NCBI GenBank assembly: GCA_964531735.1
Contig: CAZHGD010000097.1
Location: 1-27,824 of the forward strand
Length of the DNA: 27,824 nucleotides
Reading direction: 5' to 3'
Source: CAZHGD01 sp964531735
Lineage (GTDB): Bacteria; Armatimonadota; UBA10988
Notes under the pieces: generated by a model
The model's input: only the letters and a program-made list of their open reading frames with translations
Told to the model about the DNA's origin: nothing
The model's database searches: none
Translations under genes and position numbers: made by a program
Shown: positions 1 to 6,600 of the stretch, one piece after another
Position numbering within the stretch: the stretch's first letter is position 1
Layout: each line of letters opens with the position of its first letter

Positions 1-31
1 CATTGCCGCCCGAGACCAGTTGGCGGCCTGA
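1..31 (+). CDS. 3' end of an upstream gene, possibly another IS256-type transposase
   Basis: The first 31 bases read in frame 2 as IAARDQLAA followed by TGA at 29-31. The last five codons (CAG TTG GCG GCC TGA) are almost the same as the end of the intact transposase at 731-2011 (CAA TTG GCG GCC TGA), whose tail is INALEEQLAA. This suggests that a related transposase ends here, but only about ten residues are visible. The sequence after the stop does not match the right end of the intact element. It may also be an unrelated gene tail. Confidence 0.3.
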   Translation, partial: IAARDQLAA

Positions 32-72
32 CCACGACGCGGGTTTTCGAAGGAGAGCAAGGGGCTATACAC

Positions 73-648
73 ATGGACTGGCCGCCGGAACTACTGTCAA
101 GCACAGATGCAGCACTCCGGCTCATTGCTGAGGAGGCGCTGGACTCGTGGGTGCCTGCGGGCCGTGCGCGGATCACGAGGAGCTTCTCAGATGGCCGGTC
201 AGGTGCGTGTGTTCTGTTGGTGGATCTCGATCCTGGAGCCAATGGCTCGGCATTAGCGCCCAACGGAGCATTCGTGCTGAAGCTCGTTGCGAGGACGCCC
301 TGGGCAGGTGAGCCATCCGAGGCCGATCGGCATCGCAGTGCGGCAAGCTGGCACCCTGACTTCGCCCGCGATCACATCCCCGAACTGGTTAGGGCCCATG
401 AGACCAGCGGCGGGCACGCACTGCTATACCGGGTCACCGGCACCAGCGGAGCGAACTCCGCCTCCGTGCCCGTCAGTCTGGACCGGATAGTATCGGTCGA
501 CCGTCTGCCGGAGTATGGCCAGGCGGTCTACGCTCTCAAGGCTCTGTCCGAGCCGGACTCGGCCGGCGCCGAGTCCGGCGACTCGGCCGGACCGGCGGTC
601 CGGTCCGGAGGAGGACCCTCCGGGCCGGCAGCGTCCCAGGACTGGTGA
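73..648 (+). CDS. Truncated kinase/phosphotransferase-like protein, N-terminal part
   Basis: ATG at 73 follows an AAGGGG Shine-Dalgarno-like stretch (59-64). Residues 30-80 look like the N-lobe of a kinase-fold protein: a glycine-containing turn (SFSDGRSG), a strand (CVLLVDLD), and an A-F-V-L-K strand whose Lys would be the ATP-binding lysine. Next come a helix with Glu/Asp (EADRHRSAA) and a hinge-like stretch (HALLYRVTG). No catalytic HxD or DxG motif is present, so the C-lobe is missing. From about residue 157 the frame runs into three palindromes and then the left end of an IS256-family element, which supplies the final residues. The original product was therefore longer, and this is probably a broken gene. 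Assignment to the kinase/APH fold is by pattern only; the family is not recognised. Confidence 0.5.
   Translation: MDWPPELLSSTDAALRLIAEEALDSWVPAGRARITRSFSDGRSGACVLLVDLDPGANGSALAPNGAFVLKLVARTPWAGEPSEADRHRSAASWHPDFARDHIPELVRAHETSGGHALLYRVTGTSGANSASVPVSLDRIVSVDRLPEYGQAVYALKALSEPDSAGAESGDSAGPAVRSGGGPSGPAASQDW
552..623. repeat. Three tandem perfect hairpins (REP-like palindrome cluster)
   Basis: Three consecutive perfect inverted repeats. Arms 552-562 and 569-579 (11 bp, 6-nt loop, GCCGGACTCGG). Arms 587-593 and 597-603 (7 bp, 3-nt loop, CCGGACC). Arms 605-611 and 617-623 (7 bp, 5-nt loop, CCGGAGG). There is no T-run after any of them, so they do not look like intrinsic terminators. They lie directly against the IS left end and inside the degenerate 3' end of the truncated gene. 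Confidence 0.7.
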
Positions 649-651
649 AAC
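626..651. repeat. IS256-family left terminal inverted repeat
   Basis: Imperfect partner of 2047-2072. The outer 14 bases differ at one position (CGGCAGCGTCCCAG against CGGTAGCGTCCCAG), and the inner part keeps TGGTG and AA. Confidence 0.6.
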
Positions 652-654
652 AGG

Positions 655-733
655 CACAGCGTGTCGTACTCTCTGGCAGCTGAAGGCAAGGCGCGCGGCG
701 GTCACCGCGCCCAGAGAGGAACGACACGCTGTG
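655..733 (+). promoter_or_regulatory. Long leader hairpin covering the transposase SD and start codon
   Basis: Arm 655-676 (CACAGCGTGTCGT, then CTCTCTGG) pairs with arm 711-733 (CCAGAGAGG, then ACGACACGCTGTG) over about 21 bp with one small bulge. The loop contains a second stem, GCGCGG (693-698) with CCGCGC (705-710). The right arm contains both the AGAGAGGA Shine-Dalgarno-like site (713-720) and the GTG start (731-733). Any transcript entering from outside the element would fold this stem and hide the start. IS10 and IS50 are known to block read-through expression this way; applying it here is inference. Confidence 0.6.
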
Positions 734-2011
734 GGACGATCGTATCGTGGCGAACAACCGCTGGCAAGGGTCAGCGAGGTGCAGTTGGACGAACTGGCGG
801 CGCGGAGCGGTGAAGGCGACGCGCTGGACCTGCTGCTCCGGGAGGGGGCGAAGCTGCTGTTGGAGGCGGCGCTGCACGCTGAGCTCGACGAGCGCCTGGG
901 CCGCGGGCGCTACGACCGCCGGGAGGAGGGCCAGGCGGGCTACCGCAACGGGAGCCGCACGCGCCGGTTGACCAGCGGGGTTGGCGAACCGGAGGTCGAA
1001 GTACCGCGGGTGCGCGGGCTGGACGAGCCGTTCCACTCCGAGGTGCTGCCCCAGCGGATGGCGATCACCAGTGGGGTGCAGGCCTTCCTGCCCGAGCTGT
1101 ACCAGCATGGGCTGTCGACCCGCGACTTCGCGCCCGCGCTGGCTGAGCATCTGGGCCAGGCGGGGTTGAGCAAGTCCTCGGTCTCGCGGACCTGTGCCCA
1201 GCTCAAGCAGGAGTTCGCGGCCTGGCAACAGCGCTCGCTGGCCGACGAGGAGGTGGTCTACCTCTATCTGGACGGGGTCTACCTGGCGGTGCGGCAGAAG
1301 TCCCAAGAGAAGGAAGGGGTGCTGGTGGCCCACGGGGTGCGGGCCGACGGCAGCCGGGTGTTGCTGGCGGTGAGCCTGGGCTACCGGGAATCGACGGGCA
1401 ACTGGAAGGACTTCCTGGCCGACCTCATCCGGCGGGGGCTGCGCCCGCCGAAGCTGGTCATCTGCGACGGGAATCAGGGGCTGCTGCGCGCCGTGGGCGA
1501 GGCGTGGCCAGAAACCGGGCTGCAGCGCTGCATCGCGCATCGGATGCAGAATGTGCTGGACAAGTGCCCGAAGGCCCATCACCAGGCGGTCAAACGCGGG
1601 TTGCGGGCGATCTTCTACGCGGCAGATGAGGCCGAAGCGCGGGCCCTGGCGGGCCAGTTCAGCGAGCGCTGGGAGCGCGAGTTCCCGGCGCTGACGCGTT
1701 GCCTGACGAGCGCCTTGGACAGCTGCCTGACGTTCTACCGCTTCCCGCCGGAGCACTGGCCACGGATCCGCACCAGCAACCTCCTGGAGCGGTGCTTCAA
1801 AGAGGTGCGCCGGCGGACGAACGTGGTCGGGCGGTTCCCGACCGAAGACTCGGCGCTGACGCTGGTCTGGGCCGTGATCGTCGGTGACACGGCGAAGTGG
1901 CGCGGGGTGAAGATGGCGGGGCCGACGCTACGGCTGATCGAGCAAGCGGCGGCGGAGCTGCCGCGGGCCTACTGGGCCATCAATGCCCTGGAGGAGCAAT
2001 TGGCGGCCTGA
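731..2011 (+). CDS. IS256-family (mutator-type) DDE transposase
   Basis: 426 residues, normal for the family and apparently intact. The start is GTG at 731, preceded by AGAGAGGA. The frame stays open further upstream, but that part is IS end and flank. The N-terminal DNA-binding part (about 15-160) contains the typical GYRNGSRTRR stretch and a helix-turn-helix-like segment (GLSKSSVSRTCAQLK, 146-160). The RNase H-like core has D181 (LYLDGVYL), D246 (VICDGNQGL) and E353 (TSNLLERCFKEVRRRT), plus the family's C-x2-H signature (RCIAH, 266-270). It catalyses cut-and-paste or copy-out transposition of its own element. Expression is probably limited by the leader hairpin at 655-733. Confidence 0.93.
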   Translation: MGRSYRGEQPLARVSEVQLDELAARSGEGDALDLLLREGAKLLLEAALHAELDERLGRGRYDRREEGQAGYRNGSRTRRLTSGVGEPEVEVPRVRGLDEPFHSEVLPQRMAITSGVQAFLPELYQHGLSTRDFAPALAEHLGQAGLSKSSVSRTCAQLKQEFAAWQQRSLADEEVVYLYLDGVYLAVRQKSQEKEGVLVAHGVRADGSRVLLAVSLGYRESTGNWKDFLADLIRRGLRPPKLVICDGNQGLLRAVGEAWPETGLQRCIAHRMQNVLDKCPKAHHQAVKRGLRAIFYAADEAEARALAGQFSERWEREFPALTRCLTSALDSCLTFYRFPPEHWPRIRTSNLLERCFKEVRRRTNVVGRFPTEDSALTLVWAVIVGDTAKWRGVKMAGPTLRLIEQAAAELPRAYWAINALEEQLAA

Positions 2012-2023
2012 AGAAAGGCCGCC
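2002..2023 (+). terminator. Hairpin at the transposase stop codon, terminator-like
   Basis: Arms GGCGGCCT (2002-2009) and AGGCCGCC (2016-2023) with loop GAAGAA form a perfect 8-bp stem spanning the TGA at 2009-2011. No U-tract follows, so termination would be weak or factor-dependent; it may only protect the mRNA end. Confidence 0.4.
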
Positions 2024-2046
2024 GCAGACCCAGTGGGTGCGACACG

Positions 2047-2072
2047 TTTGCACCACTACTGGGACGCTACCG
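2047..2072. repeat. IS256-family right terminal inverted repeat
   Basis: Reverse complement matches 626-651 at about 21 of 26 positions. The bases just inside (CGACAC) also mirror GTGTCG at 661-666 of the left end. Confidence 0.6.
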
Positions 2073-2107
2073 ATGAACGGCAGTGGGCCGTTTGGGAGGA
2101 ACAGTAA
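2066..2107 (+). pseudogene. Possible C-terminal stub of the gene interrupted by the IS
   Basis: Immediately right of the IS, frame 2 reads ATDERQWAVWEEQ and then TAA at 2105-2107. The TAA overlaps the ATG of the next gene (TAATG). A protein-like composition and a stop/start overlap suggest the end of a gene once translationally coupled to the lipoprotein, perhaps the kinase-like gene at 73-648 with its middle deleted. The stub is too short to test by composition, and the frame also runs back into the IS. Confidence 0.3.
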
Positions 2108-2694
2108 TGCGCTGGCGAAGATGGTGCGCTCGTGCGACGTGTTGGCTTATTGCCGTGCCGTTAACCGGATGTGTCGAGGGCGACAAAGCTCGCCAGGCGA
2201 CCTGCCAATCACACCTCAAGCAGCTTGCCATCGCCATGATGCAGTACACTCAGGACTTCGATGAGGCACTTCCCCCCAAGGCCTGGACACCAGGCCTCGC
2301 GCCTTACCTCAAGGTGCTTCCCGATAGCACCGCCGTCTTTGCTTGTCCCGCCCGACCGAAACTGACAGTGGGCTACGCCATGAACACGCAGCTCGTCGGG
2401 CATAAGCTGAGCGATTTCCCTGGTTTCGCGGTCTACTACAAAGGAGCGGAACTCCGCGACCGCAACCCCGACGCCATGGCGCTGCTCTTCGAATCCAATC
2501 TCGGTGGCGCGAACCCTGTAGGCGGACCGCAAGACGTGCCTGAGAAGGGCGTGCACGACGGTACGGTGGGTGTCGCCCGGGCTTTCTCCGCCGCCACCGT
2601 TGATACGATGGTCGGCTACATCAAGCCGTCCAACGGTCAACTCGGATTCCTGTCGGTGCCGGCAGCCAAGGAGCGTCTGAGCAAGAAGCCCTGA
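2107..2694 (+). CDS. Lipoprotein with a DUF1559/prepilin-like core
   Basis: 195 residues. The ATG at 2107 follows GGGAGGA (2095-2101) and overlaps an upstream TAA. Residues 1-22 are a lipoprotein signal: basic MRWRRW, a hydrophobic stretch, and lipobox L19-T20-G21-C22. The mature part begins ARQATCQSHLKQLAIAMMQY (28-47), closely matching the segment that follows the transmembrane helix in DUF1559-type prepilin-like proteins (C-x-N/H-L-K-Q-L-x-x-A-x-x-x-Y-x-x-D-x-D-E). CPARP, GYAMN and LLFESN segments typical of those proteins follow. The GFTLIE prepilin N-terminus is absent, so this is probably a cell-surface lipoprotein rather than a pilin. Function is unknown. After the IS insertion it has lost its upstream operon partner and may depend on IS-derived transcription. 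Confidence 0.8.
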   Translation: MRWRRWCARATCWLIAVPLTGCVEGDKARQATCQSHLKQLAIAMMQYTQDFDEALPPKAWTPGLAPYLKVLPDSTAVFACPARPKLTVGYAMNTQLVGHKLSDFPGFAVYYKGAELRDRNPDAMALLFESNLGGANPVGGPQDVPEKGVHDGTVGVARAFSAATVDTMVGYIKPSNGQLGFLSVPAAKERLSKKP

Positions 2695-2704
2695 ACCGCT
2701 GCTC

Positions 2705-2757
2705 GGCGTGGGCCGCTGCGGCCGACTGCGGCGCCGGCCTTGGCCCGGCCACACGCC
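2705..2757. other. GC-rich structured intergenic element
   Basis: An outer stem pairs 2705-2714 (GGCGTGGGCC) with 2747-2757 (GGCC-A-CACGCC, one bulged A). It encloses a second perfect stem, GGCCGC-T-GCGGCC (2711-2723), which competes with the outer stem. It lies just after the lipoprotein gene and may act as a terminator or mRNA end, but no T-run is present. Confidence 0.35.
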
Positions 2758-2817
2758 ACATGGGAAGCAGAACACGCCTCGTGTGCGGGTACACGTGGCG
2801 TTGTTGGGAGGTGCGAT

Positions 2818-3246
2818 ATGGGGACGTCTCGGTGTCCACGTTGTGGAGGGCAGGACATAAGGGTCGTGCCGTCCAGACAGGTAGTGTCGGTCCGCGGCGA
2901 TTACCAGTGCGCGGCCTGCAAGACGGTATGGAGTCCGCCCTTCCCTCGCTGGGCGGCAGGTCTGTTCATGATCTCCGCGGCAGGTGGCATGGTTGGGCTC
3001 GTGGGCTGCTCTGTCTGGCTGCTATGGACCTTGGTTCACGACGCGGTCTCCGGTCAGCAAGGCACGTGGGAGGTGTTTCACAGCGGGGTTGGCCTGGGAG
3101 CCCTCATCATGGTCTGCTGGTTTGGCATCAGCGGCTGTTGGACCGTGGTTCGGTGGGGTGTTCGCGTTCTATGGCGCGGTGGCGGGGAGCAAGCCGAGGC
3201 GCAGCCCGCGAAGGGTCGGCCCGGGCGGCGGGGAGAAGAGGAGTGA
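2818..3246 (+). CDS. Small zinc-ribbon membrane protein
   Basis: 142 residues. I chose ATG 2818 because GGGAGG lies 7 bases upstream and the protein then begins directly with a zinc ribbon: C6-P-R-C9 and C31-A-A-C34. Two hydrophobic segments (about 44-72 and 89-116) predict two membrane helices, and the C-terminus is basic and rich in Gly, Arg and Glu. The gene after it starts four bases beyond its stop, so the two form an operon. I do not recognise a family. The ribbon may bind nucleic acid or a partner at the inner membrane face, but that is a guess. Confidence 0.72.
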   Translation: MGTSRCPRCGGQDIRVVPSRQVVSVRGDYQCAACKTVWSPPFPRWAAGLFMISAAGGMVGLVGCSVWLLWTLVHDAVSGQQGTWEVFHSGVGLGALIMVCWFGISGCWTVVRWGVRVLWRGGGEQAEAQPAKGRPGRRGEEE

Positions 3247-3250
3247 AGCG

Positions 3251-3622
3251 GTGAAACTGCTTCTGATGGTACTGGGTGTCGTCTACCTCCTTCGTCGGCC
3301 CTCCTACACGCGGCTCAGGCCCGAACTGTTCCCGGGGCGGCCGGCCGACCAGATCCTAGAGTGGCGGCGGCTCGAACTTCGCAGCATCGACATTTTCCTC
3401 TGGGCCACCTTTGGCAGTGAGGTGCTGGGCCTGCTGATGCTGGCGCTGACGGGGCCGCAGTCGGCCAACAGCGACGCGGCGATGATCCCGATGGTCGTGG
3501 TGGTGGTGCTGTTCCTTGGTGGTCTGGTCTGGTCCGCCAACGTTGGCTCGTTGGCCAAGAGCCTGCGCGAGCAGATCGGGCTGACCACGAGCGAGGTGAA
3601 ACAGGCCCTGCGCTCGGTCTGA
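3251..3622 (+). CDS. Small membrane protein of unknown function
   Basis: 123 residues starting at GTG 3251, four bases after the preceding stop, with GAGAAGAGGAG just upstream. Hydrophobic segments at about 2-14, 47-66 and 79-96 suggest two or three membrane helices. The soluble stretch PELFPGRPADQILEWRRLEL lies between the first two, and the C-terminus (LAKSLREQIGLTTSEVKQAL) looks like an amphipathic helix. Most of this gene is overlapped on the other strand by the abnormal C-terminal extension of the pseudo-Hsp70 frame. The good ribosome site, operon position and normal hydropathy make this strand the real coding one. Confidence 0.72.
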   Translation: MKLLLMVLGVVYLLRRPSYTRLRPELFPGRPADQILEWRRLELRSIDIFLWATFGSEVLGLLMLALTGPQSANSDAAMIPMVVVVVLFLGGLVWSANVGSLAKSLREQIGLTTSEVKQALRSV

Positions 3623-6600
3623 GGGCGGGTTAGGTGGCTGTCCTGCGGCAGAGGCCGACTGGCTTGAGGAGAGGGCGATGGACGACGCGATGGTGGGTGC
3701 TGGCTTGGCGAATCCGAGTCGGCACTACGAGCCGGGCACAATAGGGACGCAACCCTTTCTTGGGCACAATAGGGACGCAACCCTTTCTTGAGGCGCAGGT
3801 GGCGGCGAAGATCGGCGGACAAGCGGCTTATCCGATTCCCAGCGCGCGACTTGCCTCCCGCCGCAGCACGTGCGGCCGGGGGCGATGAACCGGTGTCGGG
3901 CGCCGGCCGGCTGACCTCGCAGGGCGGTGAAGGACCACGAGGCCATTTGGCTTCCGCCACCAGCAGCGCCGCGGCCGGCTCGGCGTGCGCCACCATGCCT
4001 GCCAGGTCGAGGTCCATGTCTGCCCACGGCGCAGCGGCCAGCCGTGCCGTCACCGGCATCCTGAGCCGAGCCGGTCGTTGGCCAGCCAGCCTGAACCATG
4101 CGGGCGGATCGTCCGGCACAGCCAGGCGCAGCACCCAGCCAGGCTGCGCGCGGAGCGGAATGTGGACGTTGACCTCGCGGTGATGAGCGCAGGACTTGTC
4201 GGTGGCGCCGCACACCGGGCACGGCGAGCGGCGGAGCGATATGGTTGCTCGACCGGTGTACCATTGGTAGGCGGTCGGCTCGACGCCCGGGAGCTGTTGC
4301 GCCAGGTGCTCGATCTGCTCGTCTAGTGACCGGTTGCCCTGACCGCCTGGTTGGCCCAAACGCGTGAGCAACTCGCTGGCAGCGGGCCACGAGTCTGCCT
4401 TGCGTCCGTCGGACACCTCGGTGCTCAACTGCTGCCACACCGCGGTGGCCAGATCGCGGTCACCGCCGGCCTGCCGGATCAGCTCGGCCACGAACTCCGG
4501 ACCGAACTGGTTCTCCAGCCGGCCTCGCGCCTCTGTGGACAACCGGAGCGCCTCGTCGCGCACCTGGCCAGCCAGCGCATACAACTCACGGTGCGGTCCG
4601 AGCCACTGCTGCGCGGACATGAGCGGCCGTTGCGCCGTGTCGCCGAGCATCTGGCGGAGGCAGTTGACGGCTCGCGCCGCCGCCGGCACGGAGTCGGTCG
4701 GAATGCCGGCCGCGGCGTAGCGCCCTTGGCCGAGTAGCAGCAGCAGCGGTCCGGGTTCACCGCGCAGCAACTGTCGCACCGCGTCAGGGAGCTCCGGATC
4801 ATCGTCCAGCGCCTCATTGGCGGCGGTCACCAGGAGGCCGAAGTGGGCATAGGCTGCTTCGCTGGCGGGCCCTTCCGGCGTCGCCGCCAGGGCCCGCCTC
4901 AAGTCGTCCAGGGCACTGCGCGACCGGTCGCCACACTGACCCGTCAACGCCGACGCACGCAACAGCCGCTCGGCCTCGCCGCGCTGCGCCGCGGCTCGTT
5001 CGGCGTCGACCTTCAGGACCTCAATCGGTCCGGCATAGGCAGCCGGCGCGGGGATCTCAACTGAGGCGAGTCTGTTCAGTGCGCGCAGGCAGCCTTGGGT
5101 ACCGGCCACATCGTCGTACAGAGTGATGGCCAGCCCCCCTTCGGCATCCAGGTCGAGCTGTACGCGGAACACGGCCCGCCCTCGGCTGTCTGTCTTCGGC
5201 GTCCACTCGCACTGACCAAACCGGCTGTACCGTTCGCCTTCTGGGCGGCACTCAACGCGGAAGAGGCCCGTCTGCAGCGCGCCGCCCGGCGGGAGCTGGC
5301 AGCCAAGCGCTGGCGTGATGCCCGTCTGTGGCTGGCCGGCGCCTCGCTGGATGAGCACTTCGCCATAGCGCTGTCCCGCAGGCAGCCCCAGAACCGGCCC
5401 GTAAGCGAACGGTGGCATCCACAGCGGCAGGCGTCGGCCCGTGTAAAGCGCCGCGCCGCGAGCCACCGCTTCCGTTAGGCTGAGCGGGAAGCCATCGGCG
5501 TCGATCTTGGCCAGTTCGGCCTGGACCTTGGCGTTGCCGGCATGCTCCTCGCCGATCACGCGGCGCACGCACGGCATATACATGGGTCCGCCGATCAGCA
5601 CCAGTTCGTCAATCTGGTCCGGCGTGAAGCCGCTGCTCGTGTGGACGAACCGCAGTTGGCGGCGGAACTGCTCCAGGATCGGCGTTGGATCAGCGGCGTC
5701 GTCACTCAACGGCTGCTCGCCAAGCACCTCCTCCAGCACCACCCAGTCGGCCTCCTCGCCAGGCGGCACATCGCTGCGTGTCCGGGCCATCCGGATGCTC
5801 ACTGAGCCCTGTTCGGTCCTGAGATCACTAATGTCCCCGCGCCTCTTGCTGAGGCGGATCTTCATCGACTCCACCAGAGAGCGCAGCTCGCTCCGGGCAT
5901 CGGGCTCAGCGGCCAGCGCCGCGTCAAGGCCAAAGGTCTTGGTGCACGCGGCGACGAGTGCATCGTCCATCTCCAGTCCACCAAGGTGCGTGGAGCCGCC
6001 GGATGTGCCGACGTTCACCAGACTGCCGTCCTCTTGGCGCTGGCTGAGCACGAAGTCGAGCGTTCCGGCACCCCAGTTGATCGTGAGGATGTTGGCCGCG
6101 TCGACCTCGCCGCCGCCGCGAGCTTCGTTGTAGGCCAGCAAGGCGGCCTCTGGCTCGGTGACCAGGACCACCTTCGCGAATCCGGCGCCGAGGGCAGCTT
6201 GGTGCATGGCGGCGAGTTGAGCCGAGTCGAAGTATGCCGGGTGGGCCAGCACCACGGTGTCGTACGCTTCGCCACGCCGCCGCGGGTTGAGCGCGGCGTC
6301 TTCCGCCGAGCGGCGAACATCCTCCAGCAGCAGGGCCAGGATCTGCTCGGGACGGTAGGTGCGAGGTCCCTGCCGGATGACCACGCCGCCGTCGGGTCCG
6401 CGCTCGATCGGGTAGGCGAAGCGGCGGCGCACCTCGGCGGTCTGGTCGTAGCCCCGCCCGACGAGCTGCATGGCGCCCCAGACCACCGATGCCGGGTCCT
6501 CGGCGACCGCCCTGCGAGCGGCCTCGCCTATGTCGCGCACGCAGCCGTCCGTCGCGAACCGGATGAACGCCGGCAGCGCACAGCCGTCCTCAGATTCCCT

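Larger units (their letters stand above)
626..2072 (+). mobile_element. IS256-family insertion sequence
   Basis: About 1.45 kb holding one transposase gene bounded by imperfect inverted repeats. The left end from 626 (CGGCAGCGTCCCAG...) and the complement of the right end from 2072 (CGGTAGCGTCCCAG...) match at about 21 of 26 positions, then share GTGTCG after a short gap. The flanking 8-9 bp (to 625 and from 2073) are not direct repeats, so no target duplication is visible. That fits deletion or rearrangement of one flank after insertion. The exact tips are uncertain by a few bases. The element lies between a truncated gene and a lipoprotein gene. Confidence 0.8.

Noticed and set aside
536..1756. 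Minus-strand open frame opposite the transposase
   Set aside because: The plus strand has a full IS256 transposase with DDE residues; the antisense product is His/Arg/Leu/Pro-rich with no recognisable domain.
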